Assembly: GCA_964412015.1 (NCBI GenBank) | Contig: CAYPMO010000015.1 | Location: forward strand, 6,292 to 70,291 | DNA from: SZUA-318 sp964412015 | GTDB lineage: Bacteria > Gemmatimonadota > Gemmatimonadetes > Longimicrobiales > Gaopeijiaceae | Length of the DNA: 64,000 nt | Direction: 5' to 3' | In this document: positions 26,127 to 34,253 of the stretch, in pieces | Position numbering within the stretch: position 1 is the first letter of the stretch | Layout of the letters: every line of letters begins with the position of its first letter | Notes under the pieces: generated by a model | Databases searched by the model: none | Told to the model about the DNA's origin: nothing | The model's input: only the letters and a program-made list of their open reading frames with translations | Program-made: the position numbers and the translations under genes

Positions 26127-26948
26127 ATGCGGCTCGTCTCCCTGGTCTGCTCGAACACCGAAATCGTTCATGCCCTGGGGCTGACGTCCCACCTGGTGGG
26201 TGTGGACAAGCACTCCGACTACCCCGAAGACGCGCTGGCGGGACTGCCCCGCCTCGGCCCCGAGCTCGACATCGATGTTGCCGGCGTAGCGCGCCTCGAG
26301 CCCGATCTGGTCCTGGCCAGCCTGTCCGTACCCGGTCATGAGAAAGTCGTGGAGGAGCTGGAACGGGCCGGGCTGCCTGTCCTCGTCCTCGATCCCATTT
26401 CTCTCGCCGACGTGTTTCGGGACATCCGGACCGTGAGCGCCGCTCTCAGGGTGCCGGAGCGGGGTGACGCCGTGGTCGGGGAGATGCGGGAAGCCCTCGA
26501 GTCGGTCAGGAAGTCCGTGGAGGAGGAGCACGCACGGGACGACGGCGGTCGAGTCGGCCGCAGGGCGCGCCCGCAGGTTCTCGTGGAGTGGTGGCCCAAG
26601 CCCGTGATCGCTCCCGGAAAGCTGAGTTGGGTTCACGACCTGCTGGAACTGGCGGGGGCCCGCGGTCCCCTCGATACCGAGGAGGTGAGAAGCCGGCCCA
26701 TGACCGACGACGAAGTGGCGGCCCACGCCCCCGACGCCATCGTGATCTCCTGGTGTGGCGTGAAACCCGACAAGTATCGCCCCGACGTCGTGCTCCGAAA
26801 CCCACGCTGGCACGACGTCCCCGCCGTGCGGCGGCGCCAGGTCCACTGCGTTCCGGAGGCGTTCCTGGGAAGGCCTGGCCCCCGTCTGGTTCAGGGAGCC
26901 ATGGCACTCAGGCGAGTCGTGGAATCGGTCGAAAGCTCCACGGCCTGA
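26127..26948 (+). CDS. BtuF/FepB-like substrate-binding fold protein lacking a signal peptide
   Basis: 273 residues. The first residues (MRLVSLVCSNTEIVHALGL) are already the first strand-helix of a cobalamin/siderophore-binding clamshell, and HLVGVDKHSDYP with ARLEPDLVLASLSV follows as in BtuF. A long central helix and a second lobe (PVIAPGKLSWVHDLLELAG) are present. The in-frame codon just upstream is the receptor's stop (26103-26105), so no hidden signal peptide can exist: the protein should remain in the cytoplasm. It is 21 bp after the TonB receptor and probably shares its Fur-controlled transcript. No ABC permease follows. It may bind corrinoid or metal inside the cell. Confidence 0.78.
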   Translation: MRLVSLVCSNTEIVHALGLTSHLVGVDKHSDYPEDALAGLPRLGPELDIDVAGVARLEPDLVLASLSVPGHEKVVEELERAGLPVLVLDPISLADVFRDIRTVSAALRVPERGDAVVGEMREALESVRKSVEEEHARDDGGRVGRRARPQVLVEWWPKPVIAPGKLSWVHDLLELAGARGPLDTEEVRSRPMTDDEVAAHAPDAIVISWCGVKPDKYRPDVVLRNPRWHDVPAVRRRQVHCVPEAFLGRPGPRLVQGAMALRRVVESVESSTA

Positions 26949-27034
26949 TCCGCCCCCCCCACGTCTCGCACCCCGCCACGGGTTCGGTGTTCGCACTCCT
27001 CGCTCCGATCGTGTGTCTCGCGCTCAGCGAGTGA

Positions 27035-27051
27035 CCCGGGTGGGACCCGGG
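27035..27051 (+). terminator. GC-rich hairpin after the TonB/BtuF-like unit
   Basis: CCCGGGT (27035-27041) pairs perfectly with ACCCGGG (27045-27051) over a 3-nt loop, about 85 bp after the BtuF-like stop. There is no T-tract, so it is a terminator or pause candidate only. Confidence 0.35.
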
Positions 27052-27147
27052 CATTGCCCAGCGCGGTGATGCGGGGCATTCTTCGACGCCTTGAACGCCG
27101 GGGGCTGCGAGCGAGCCCCTCTCACCTTCGCCCAGGACGGACCCCGC

Positions 27148-28884
27148 ATGGAGCTCCTCCAGAGCATCGTCAACTGGCTGAACACCAACGTGGTCGAGCT
27201 GGGCTTCCCCGTGGGGGGCGAGAACATCCCTTTCATGGTGATCCTGCTCCTGGGCACGGGTCTCTTCCTCACGGTCTACCTCGGTTTCCTGCAGCTCACG
27301 AAGCTCGCCCACGGCTTCGCGGTCACGTCGGGCATGTACGACGACCCCGACGAGCCCGGCGACGTGAGCCACTTCCAGGCGCTGACCACGGCTCTCTCGG
27401 CCACCGTCGGAATCGGCAACATCGCCGGCGTGGCGATCGCGATCCACCTGGGAGGCCCGGGGGCGCTCTTCTGGATGTGGATCACCGCATTCCTGGGCAT
27501 GGCCACCAAGTACTCGGAGGTCACGCTGGCCCAGAAGTACCGGGACGTGGACCCCGAGGGCGGCGCGAAAAAGTGGGAGGGCGCGGTGTCGGGCGGTCCC
27601 ATGTACTACATCGAGCGCGGTCTGGGGCCGAAGTGGAAACCCATGGCCGTGTTCTTCGCAGGGATGCTGGCCTTCACCGCCTTCCTCACCGGAAACGCCG
27701 TGCAGGCGAACACGGTGGCGGACAACGTGCTCACGGTGTGGGGAGTCCCGGTCTGGATCACCGGGCTGGTGACGGCCGGCTTGGTCGCGATGGTCATCCT
27801 TGGCGGCATTACGCGCATCGGGCGGGTCACATCGATCCTCGCCCCACTCATGGCCGCGATCTACGTCGCGGGCGCGCTCTTCATCATCCTCCGCTTCTAC
27901 GACCAGTTCTTCCCGGCCTTCTTCCTCATCTTCAAGGAGGCGTTGAACCCGACCTCCGGAGTGGCGGGCACGGGGATGGGGGTTTTCGTGGTGACCATGA
28001 TGTGGGGGGTGCGCCGCGGCCTCTTCTCCAACGAGGCCGGCCAGGGCTCGGCGCCGATCGCCCACGCCGCCGCCAGGACCGACGAGCCGGTGTCGGAGGG
28101 CGTGGTGGCTCTCCTGGAACCGTTCATCGACACCATCATCATCTGCTCGTTGACGGGGATCGTGATCATCATGACGGGGATGCACACGGCCCGTCTCCCC
28201 ACCGAGATCACGCTCCGGGGTGGGGACCTGAGCTACACCACCCTGTTGGAGTCGGGCCGCTACGTATCCACCACGCCGCCCACCGAGATCCGCATCGAGG
28301 ACGGCATCCACACGGAGACGGGAGTGGGCGCGGCCATGGTATCGTGGCACGAAGCGTCCGTGGACACTCTGTACCTGGACAGGGAGTTGACCCAGCCGTT
28401 CACCGGCGTGGTGCGGCCGGGTGAGTATCAGGCCGTGTCCGACGATGGGGCCACGTACGCTTCCCTGTGGGGGAGGGCCGCCGAGAGCGGCTCGCCCCTC
28501 ACCATGGAGGCGTTCTCCCGGGGGCTCCCGGGAAGGTGGGGCCACCTCATCGTCCTCATCAGCACGATCCTCTTCGCCGTCTCCACCGCCATCTCGTGGA
28601 GCTACTACGGGGACCGGTGCGCCAACTACCTGTTCGGCCACAAGTGGGTGCTGCCGTACAAGTTCGCGTACGTGGCGATGCACTATGTGGGGGCCGTGGT
28701 GCCCCTGGCCGTGGTGTGGGCCATGGGAGACATCGCGCTCTCCATCGTGATCATCCCCAACCTGATCGCGCTCATCTTCCTGGCCCCGCAGGTAAGGAAG
28801 TTGACGCACTCGTACTTCGAGCGGCGGCCGTGGGAGGAGAACGCCCAGGTCCACAAGGCGCTCAAGGGACGGGGCTCCGCCTGA
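27148..28884 (+). CDS. Alanine/glycine:cation symporter (AGCS) with an extra extracytoplasmic domain
   Basis: 578 residues, longer than the usual 450-500. AGCS motifs: FQALTTALSATVGIGNIAGVA, GGPGALFWMWITAFLGMATKYSE, MYYIERGLG and RGLFSNEAGQGSAPIAHAAA. Between two late helices (after MTGMH, before WGHLIVLISTILF) there is a hydrophilic stretch of roughly 118 residues, versus about 20 in the second AGCS protein of this window. It would use Na+ to import alanine, glycine or a related amino acid. ATG 27148 begins the amphipathic N-terminal helix; an earlier in-frame ATG at 27091 adds only an unsupported tail. Confidence 0.9.
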   Translation: MELLQSIVNWLNTNVVELGFPVGGENIPFMVILLLGTGLFLTVYLGFLQLTKLAHGFAVTSGMYDDPDEPGDVSHFQALTTALSATVGIGNIAGVAIAIHLGGPGALFWMWITAFLGMATKYSEVTLAQKYRDVDPEGGAKKWEGAVSGGPMYYIERGLGPKWKPMAVFFAGMLAFTAFLTGNAVQANTVADNVLTVWGVPVWITGLVTAGLVAMVILGGITRIGRVTSILAPLMAAIYVAGALFIILRFYDQFFPAFFLIFKEALNPTSGVAGTGMGVFVVTMMWGVRRGLFSNEAGQGSAPIAHAAARTDEPVSEGVVALLEPFIDTIIICSLTGIVIIMTGMHTARLPTEITLRGGDLSYTTLLESGRYVSTTPPTEIRIEDGIHTETGVGAAMVSWHEASVDTLYLDRELTQPFTGVVRPGEYQAVSDDGATYASLWGRAAESGSPLTMEAFSRGLPGRWGHLIVLISTILFAVSTAISWSYYGDRCANYLFGHKWVLPYKFAYVAMHYVGAVVPLAVVWAMGDIALSIVIIPNLIALIFLAPQVRKLTHSYFERRPWEENAQVHKALKGRGSA

Positions 28885-28987
28885 GACGAGGCCCCGGACC
28901 CCAGCGCCGCACCACCGGGAGCGTCGCGAGCACGCACGTCTCCATCCGCGCTTGATTTTCGGGCGGACGACCGACATATGGAGGGGT

Positions 28988-29009
28988 CCCGCCACCCGAG
29001 GGTGGCGGG
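28988..29009. terminator. Perfect 10-bp hairpin between AGCS and NSS genes
   Basis: 28988-28997 pairs fully with 29000-29009 (arms CCCGCCACCC and GGGTGGCGGG), so the tip must open a few pairs. It lies about 100 bp after the AGCS stop and 28 bp before the NSS start. Without a T-tract it may terminate the AGCS transcript, attenuate the NSS gene or stabilise mRNA. Confidence 0.4.
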
Positions 29010-29036
29010 CACGAATACCTCTTCAGCCCCCTGGTC

Positions 29037-30398
29037 ATGGCCACGCAAACCACCTCCGCCCGCGGCGCGTGGAGCGGCAAGCTCGGCTTCGTGCTCGCCG
29101 CCGCCGGTTCCGCGATCGGACTCGGCAATATCTGGCGCTTCCCCTACATGGCGGCGGAGGGCGGGGGCGGCGTCTTCGTCCTGGTCTATCTCGCCTGCGT
29201 CCTCGCGATCGGGATCCCGGTGCTATTCACGGAGCTCGCGATCGGCCGGGCGACGGAGCGCAACCCGGTGGGAGCCTTCAGGGCGCTGGCGCCCGGGTCG
29301 TCGTGGCCCGCGCTGGGCGTCATGGGGGTCCTGGCCGGCTTCTTCATCCTCGCGTTCTACAGCGTGATCGCCGGCTGGACCGTCGGCTATCTCTGGATGG
29401 CGCTCACGGGCCGCTTCGCGCCCGGGCTCGACGCCGCAGCGAGCAACGACCTCTTCGGAGGCTTCATCGGCAACGCCGGCCCGGCCATCGGGCTCACGGC
29501 GCTCTTCCTGTTCATGACCGCGTTCGTCGTGCGCGGCGGCGTCTCCGAGGGGATCGAGCGGGCGTCGAGGATCCTCATGCCCGTCCTGCTCGGCGTGCTC
29601 TTCGTCCTCCTGATCCGCGCCGTGACGCTGCCCGGCGCCAGCGGAGGGCTCGCGTATTTCCTGCGCCCCGACCTTTCCGCGCTCTCGCCGCGGGTCGTGG
29701 TGCTCGCCCTCGGCCAGGCGATGTTCTCCATGTCGCTCGGCATGGGAACGATGATCACCTATGGGTCGTACTTCCCGAAGGAGCAGAGCCTCCCGGTCGC
29801 GGGGACCTCGGTCGCGCTGGCCGACTTGTTCGTCGCGTTGCTCGCGGGTCTCATCATCTTTCCGGCCCTCTTCTCGGCCGGAGGCGAGATCCAGAGTGGG
29901 CCGGGGCTGGTCTTCGTGGTCTTCCCCACGGTGTTCGCGAGCATGCCGCTCGGGTACTTCTTCGGGGTCCTGTTCTTCCTCTGCCTCATCATCGCGGCGC
30001 TCACCTCGACGATCTCGCTCCTCGAGGTCGTCGTGGCCTACTTCGTGGACGAGCGCGGATGGGCCCGGCCCAAGGCCGCGATCGTGGTCGCCACGGCCTG
30101 CTTCGCGCTCGCCGTCCCCTCCGCGCTCTCCCAAGGCGGAAGCGCCTGGCTCACCGACGTCGGATGGCTCGACATCCAGAACATCATCTGGGGGAACTAC
30201 GCGCTGAGCATCGGGGCGATCTTCATCACGCTCTTCGCCGGCTGGCGCTGGGGCACGGGGAAGCTGCTCCAGTACATCGAGCTCGGGGGTAACGTCCTGC
30301 CCGGGCGCGCCGGGCTCGGCTTCGTGGTGAAGTTCGTCGCCCCCCTCGCGATCGCGATCGTGCTCGGGTTCATCATCGTCACGCGCCAATACTTCTGA
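29037..30398 (+). CDS. Neurotransmitter:sodium symporter (NSS/SNF) family transporter
   Basis: 453 residues with 11-12 helices. The first helix carries the LeuT-type Na+/substrate motif GFVLAAAGSAIGLGNIWRFPYMAAEGGGGVF, preceded by the conserved N-terminal W-S-x-K-L-G-F. Helices six to eight show FSMSLGMGTMITYGSYFPKE and ALTSTISLLEVVVAYFVDE. NSS proteins of this length in bacteria take up amino acids with Na+. It converges with the AGCS gene on the opposite strand and is followed by a strong hairpin. Confidence 0.92.
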   Translation: MATQTTSARGAWSGKLGFVLAAAGSAIGLGNIWRFPYMAAEGGGGVFVLVYLACVLAIGIPVLFTELAIGRATERNPVGAFRALAPGSSWPALGVMGVLAGFFILAFYSVIAGWTVGYLWMALTGRFAPGLDAAASNDLFGGFIGNAGPAIGLTALFLFMTAFVVRGGVSEGIERASRILMPVLLGVLFVLLIRAVTLPGASGGLAYFLRPDLSALSPRVVVLALGQAMFSMSLGMGTMITYGSYFPKEQSLPVAGTSVALADLFVALLAGLIIFPALFSAGGEIQSGPGLVFVVFPTVFASMPLGYFFGVLFFLCLIIAALTSTISLLEVVVAYFVDERGWARPKAAIVVATACFALAVPSALSQGGSAWLTDVGWLDIQNIIWGNYALSIGAIFITLFAGWRWGTGKLLQYIELGGNVLPGRAGLGFVVKFVAPLAIAIVLGFIIVTRQYF

Positions 30399-30409
30399 CG
30401 CTTCCACTT

Positions 30410-30436
30410 CCCCGACGCGATACGACCGCGTCGGGG
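30410..30436. terminator. Strong bidirectional terminator hairpin
   Basis: CCCCGACGCG (30410-30419) and CGCGTCGGGG (30427-30436) form a perfect 10-bp stem over a 7-nt loop, midway between the convergent NSS and AGCS genes. The position and stem quality fit a terminator acting in both directions, though neither side has a long T-run. Confidence 0.6.
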
Positions 30437-30475
30437 CCAAAGGCGCGCCGACGGGTGGGCAGCGCCCGACGCCTG

Positions 30476-31891
30476 TCAGGTCCACCCCTCGTGCGGGTAC
30501 CGTGCGAAGTACGCCCTCGTCTCTGTGACGACCAGCCCGCTCAGGAGGAGGATGCCTACCAGGTTGGGGAGAGCCATGAGGGCGTTCATGATGTCGCTCA
30601 TCAGCCAGACCACGTCGAGCTGGACCGACGCGCTCACCGCCACCATGGCCACGAAGAGGAGGCGGTAGGGGAGGACCGCCTTCCGCCCCAGGAAGAACTC
30701 CAGGTTCTTCTCTCCGTAGTAGGACCAACCCAGCATGGTGCTGAAGGCGAACAAGGACAGGCTCACGGCGACGATCCAGCCGCCATACTCGCCGGGCAGT
30801 CCCGTCCGGAACGCGAGCTGGGTCATGTTGGCCCCGTCGTGCTCGCCCAGCCAGGCGCCGGTGCACAGGAGCGTGATGCCGGTGAACGTGCAGACCACGA
30901 GGGTGTCGATGAACGTCTGGGTCATGGAGACCATGGCCTGCCGCACCGGCTCGCTGGTCTGGGCCGCGGCCGCGGCGATGCCCCCCGTGCCCAGGCCGCT
31001 CTCGTTGCTGAAGGTTCCCCGCGCCACGCCGAAGCGAATCGCCTGCATGACCCCGTATCCGAGCACGCCGCCCGCGGCCGCGGTGCTGGTGAACGCGCCC
31101 CGGAAGACCAGGGCGAAGGCCTCGGGCACGTTCTCGATGTTGAGCAGGAGGATGAGGCTCGCACCGCCCATGTAGGCCACGATCATCACGGGCACGAACA
31201 CGCCGGTGAAGCGGCCGATGGACTTGATCCCGCCCAGGATGACCGAGGCCACCAGGACCGCCACGACCAGCCCCGTCAGCCACTGGGGCACGCCGAAGGA
31301 CTGCCGGACGGCGCTGGCCACGGCCTGGCTCTGGACGCCGTTGCCGATCCCGAAGGAGGCCACCGCCGCGAACAGGGCGAAGAGCGCGGCGAGCGTCGTC
31401 CCCAGGGGCCTCCAGCGGATCCCGTTCTTGAGGTAGTACATGGGGCCGCCGAGCTTCTCGCCGGCGGAGTCGGTCTCCCGGAAGCGCACGCCCAGCACCG
31501 CCTCCGAGTACTTGGTGGCCATGCCCACCAGGCCCGTGACCCACATCCAGAAGAGCGCGCCGGGGCCGCCCGACCCTATGGCGGTGGCCACGCCGACGAT
31601 GTTGCCCGTGCCGACGGTAGCGGCCAGGGCGGTCATGAGGGCCTGGAAATGGCTGATGTCGCCCTCGGCTCCCTCCTCCTTCCGCTTCACCAGCGCGAGC
31701 CAGAGGGCGTGTCCGAGCCTGCGGAACTGGAGCCCCCGGAGCAGCAAGCTCAGGTACAGCCCCGTCCCCACCAACAGGATGAGAAGGGGCGGCCCCCACA
31801 CGAACGAGCTGATCCGGGTGAGGAGGGGAACCAAGCTGCCGGCGACGGCAGGTTCCTGGAGGGCAGAGGATGAGGCGAAGGCGAGCATCAT
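30476..31891 (-). CDS. Alanine/glycine:cation symporter (AGCS) family protein
   Basis: 471 residues, normal length. Motifs: FQALMTALAATVGTGNIVGVATAI, GGPGALFWMWVTGLVGMATKYSEA, GGPMYYLKNG, ARGTFSNESGLGTGGIAAAAA and FSTMLGWSYYGEKN. It imports alanine, glycine or serine with Na+. It is a second, compact paralogue of the larger AGCS protein at 27.1-28.9 kb. An adjacent Met one codon in (31888) is an equally possible start. Confidence 0.92.
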   Translation of the reverse strand: MMLAFASSSALQEPAVAGSLVPLLTRISSFVWGPPLLILLVGTGLYLSLLLRGLQFRRLGHALWLALVKRKEEGAEGDISHFQALMTALAATVGTGNIVGVATAIGSGGPGALFWMWVTGLVGMATKYSEAVLGVRFRETDSAGEKLGGPMYYLKNGIRWRPLGTTLAALFALFAAVASFGIGNGVQSQAVASAVRQSFGVPQWLTGLVVAVLVASVILGGIKSIGRFTGVFVPVMIVAYMGGASLILLLNIENVPEAFALVFRGAFTSTAAAGGVLGYGVMQAIRFGVARGTFSNESGLGTGGIAAAAAQTSEPVRQAMVSMTQTFIDTLVVCTFTGITLLCTGAWLGEHDGANMTQLAFRTGLPGEYGGWIVAVSLSLFAFSTMLGWSYYGEKNLEFFLGRKAVLPYRLLFVAMVAVSASVQLDVVWLMSDIMNALMALPNLVGILLLSGLVVTETRAYFARYPHEGWT

Positions 31892-32020
31892 GGGACGCGG
31901 CTCCTGGATGGGGGGCCGGGAATGTCGGTGCGGAAATCGGGGGCAAGGTACGGGACGACCGCTCCCCCGGCACCCCTGCGCACCGACTCCGTCCTCGCCC
32001 CGGGCTTCGCCTTCGATCCC

Positions 32021-32110
32021 AGCCTGAGCTTCGAGCCGCGCCCCCGCCCGAGCCTAGGCTCGGAGCCGCAACCTCGCCTAGGCCTCCAGCCGCGTCCCCA
32101 CCTCCGCTTG
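32021..32110. repeat. Degenerate 30-bp tandem repeat over the 3' end of the OsmC-like gene
   Basis: Units at 32021-32050 and 32051-32080 share the frame AGCCT-x4-T/C-x-GAGCCGC, with a weaker third copy at 32081-32110 (GCCTCCAGCCGCG). The repeat includes the last codons of the OsmC-like gene and the palindrome 32048-32063, suggesting local duplication. Confidence 0.4.
32048..32063. terminator. Perfect 16-bp palindrome after the OsmC-like gene
   Basis: CCGAGCCTAGGCTCGG is fully self-complementary and starts 15 bp beyond the minus-strand stop at 32078. It can form a hairpin of 6-7 bp. Terminator use is likely by position; there is no T-tract. Confidence 0.4.
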
Positions 32111-32482
32111 GACCGTGGTCCGCACCTCGAACGTCGGCGGATGCTCCAGGTGCTTCTTCACGGCACACTGGTCGGCGGCGCGCACGAGCGCGTCACGGTA
32201 CTTCGCCGGAAAGTCGGGCGGTACGACGATGTCCAGCTCCACTCGCTCCACCATGCGGGTGGCCGGATTCGAGTGCATACGCTGCACGATCCGGATGCCT
32301 TCGGTCGGGAGGTTCCGATGCTGGCAGAAGCTGAGCACGTAGATCCCGGCGCAGGTGCCGATGGACGCCAGGAAGAGCCCGAACGGGGCGGGGGCGGAAC
32401 CGTCCTGATGGGTGACGATGGTGAGGGGGCCCACGAGGGCGTCGACGCGCGCGCCCCCCGGGAAGACGATCTGCATCTCCAT
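32078..32482 (-). CDS. OsmC/Ohr-like protein
   Basis: 134 residues. Two conserved cysteines sit in LASIGTCAGIYVLSFCQ and DQCAVKKHLEHPP, the pattern of the OsmC-like subgroup (YhfA type) with a C-x-V-x-x-H-L motif. OsmC/Ohr proteins use the Cys pair to reduce organic peroxides; the YhfA-like group is less well characterised. The fold's central beta sheet (RMVERVELDIVVPPDFP) is visible. The gene stands alone with an AT-rich inverted-repeat promoter 58-85 bp upstream. Confidence 0.85.
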   Translation of the reverse strand: MEMQIVFPGGARVDALVGPLTIVTHQDGSAPAPFGLFLASIGTCAGIYVLSFCQHRNLPTEGIRIVQRMHSNPATRMVERVELDIVVPPDFPAKYRDALVRAADQCAVKKHLEHPPTFEVRTTVQAEVGTRLEA

Positions 32483-32539
32483 GGCATCTCCAGGAGCCGA
32501 GAGGTGTTTCTCGGCCGGTGGCGAAAGCGAACAACCAGT

Positions 32540-32567
32540 ATATGCCTATATTATAATAATGGCATAT
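32540..32567 (-). promoter_or_regulatory. AT-rich promoter/operator with inverted repeat upstream of OsmC-like gene
   Basis: ATATGCC (32540-32546) and GGCATAT (32561-32567) are perfect inverted repeats around a 14-bp TATA-rich core, in an otherwise GC-rich neighbourhood. It probably contains the -10 and a regulator-binding palindrome. The regulator is unknown; no OhrR-like gene is adjacent. Confidence 0.5.
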
Positions 32568-32639
32568 CAGTTCCACACCAAGCCCCTCCGGGTGTCGAGC
32601 GGGTACGCGGGCGCGCGGTGTGGGACGGCCCCTGTCGCG

Positions 32640-34211
32640 TCACTCCACGCCGAGGCGCATGACCAGCCACTGGTGCTGGAACCTCGCGAGCTCCACGCCG
32701 CTCACGGTGGCGGTGCGCGGCTGCCCCTCCTCGAACCATTCCACACGGACGCTCACGCGGGTCACCCACGACGGAAAACCGAAATGCACCGGTTGCGCGC
32801 TCTGCGACGCATAACCTCCGCCCGCGTCGAGGATCCGCCCCGTACGATAGCCCTCCGGATGCGCCGGCACGATGTCCTCCGCCGTGGCGGTGAGCTTCAT
32901 GCCGGCGCGGTTCCAGCGACCCTGGCCGTCGAGGACGAGCACCTGGAGGGAGCGCGCCCCCCGCGCCGCCGACAGGCCGTTCACGTACAGGGGATGCGTT
33001 CCCGCGGAGTCGTTGTTGGCGAGGGCGAGGTCCACGTCCCCGTCCAGATCGAAGTCCGCCCAGGAGACGCCGTGGCTGGCACCCTCGACGAGCAGGATCG
33101 TCGGCGTCACGTCCGCGAAGCCGCCGCCGATATTCCGGAACAGCGCGTCGGACACCTGCGCTTCTCCGGACAGGTAGCGCCCGACGAAGAGGTCCACGGC
33201 GCCGTCGTTGTCGTAGTCCCCCCAAGCCGCGGCCACGGAGTGCGCGTCGGCGGCGAGCGGCGTTCCTGGAGCCACGTCCCGGAACGTGCCGTCTCCCTGG
33301 TTTTGCCACAGCGCATCCGGGCCGTAGGACGCGACGAACAAGTCGAGGTCTCCGTCGTTGTCGTAGTCGGACACGGCCACGCCGACGCCTCCCTGCTCCC
33401 GGGCGCGTCCTGGAGCGTTCATCCCGAGCTCGGCGGCGACGTCGGTGAACGTCCCGTCCCCGTGGTTGCGGTACACCCCGTCCTCGTCGCCGTCCTGGTT
33501 CGCCACGAACAGGTCCAGATCGGAGTCGCCGTCCATGTCGAACCACACCGCCCCGACGGTCCTGCGGGGGTCGCCGACGCCCGAGGACTCGGTCACGTCC
33601 GTGAACCTGCCGCCGTCGTTCCGATACAGCTTGTTGGGCTTGTCGCGGAACGCCACGAACAGGTCGGCGTCGGCGTCCCCGTCGTAGTCCACGAAGACCG
33701 GCTGCCGCGTGGCGCCCGTCTCCCGCACCCCCGCCTCGGCGGCCACGTCGGTGAAGCTCCGGCCGTGCTCTTCATTGCGGTACAGCCGGTTGGCCTTCCC
33801 GGTCCCCACCGCGAAGCCCACGTAGAGATCCACGTCACCGTCGCCGTCGTAGTCCCCCCAGGCCGCCGCTCGCGTTTCCTCCTCGTCGGCCAGGCCGACG
33901 GAGTCCGCCACGTCCTTGAACGAGCCGGCATCGTTGCGGTAGAGGCGGTTCGCGCGCCCACGGAATCCCACGAAGAGGTCCAGATCACCGTCCATGTCGT
34001 AGTCGGCCCACGCGTTCGGCTGGCCGCCGGACGCGGCGAAGAGGTCCGGCTGGAGGGGAAGGAACATCGGCGGGACCGGCGCATCCTCGGCAGGCGGGGC
34101 TTCGCCGCCATCACATGCCGAGAGCACGAGCAGCACGGCGAAGCCGCCGGCCATCAGGGCCATGGACCGGGAAAACGATCGGACCGACGGATGACGCCTC
34201 TCGATTGACAT
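32640..34211 (-). CDS. FG-GAP/VCBS-repeat lipoprotein with ASPIC/UnbV-like C-terminus
   Basis: 523 residues. Lipobox VLSAC near residue 34. About eight calcium-loop repeats of the form W/F-x-D-Y/F-D-x-D-G-D-x-D-L-F/Y-V follow (ADYDMDGDLDLFVG, GDYDGDGDVDLYVG, FDMDGDSDLDLFVA, SDYDNDGDLDLFVA and others), predicting a beta-propeller. The last ~100 residues (LDGQGRWNRAGMKLTAT, SQSAQPVHFGF) match the ASPIC/UnbV module of CRTAC1-like proteins. Function in bacteria is unclear; cell-surface binding is likely. ATG 34211 has AAAGGA at ideal spacing. It follows the TRAP DctM gene on the same strand. Confidence 0.85.
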   Translation of the reverse strand: MSIERRHPSVRSFSRSMALMAGGFAVLLVLSACDGGEAPPAEDAPVPPMFLPLQPDLFAASGGQPNAWADYDMDGDLDLFVGFRGRANRLYRNDAGSFKDVADSVGLADEEETRAAAWGDYDGDGDVDLYVGFAVGTGKANRLYRNEEHGRSFTDVAAEAGVRETGATRQPVFVDYDGDADADLFVAFRDKPNKLYRNDGGRFTDVTESSGVGDPRRTVGAVWFDMDGDSDLDLFVANQDGDEDGVYRNHGDGTFTDVAAELGMNAPGRAREQGGVGVAVSDYDNDGDLDLFVASYGPDALWQNQGDGTFRDVAPGTPLAADAHSVAAAWGDYDNDGAVDLFVGRYLSGEAQVSDALFRNIGGGFADVTPTILLVEGASHGVSWADFDLDGDVDLALANNDSAGTHPLYVNGLSAARGARSLQVLVLDGQGRWNRAGMKLTATAEDIVPAHPEGYRTGRILDAGGGYASQSAQPVHFGFPSWVTRVSVRVEWFEEGQPRTATVSGVELARFQHQWLVMRLGVE

Positions 34212-34253
34212 GCTCATTCCTTTCGCGCCGCGCACAGGGCGGCAACGGTGGAT

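Noticed and set aside
28988..29009. Riboswitch before the NSS transporter
   Set aside because: Only a simple hairpin is visible; no conserved riboswitch core (glycine, lysine or other) could be recognised.
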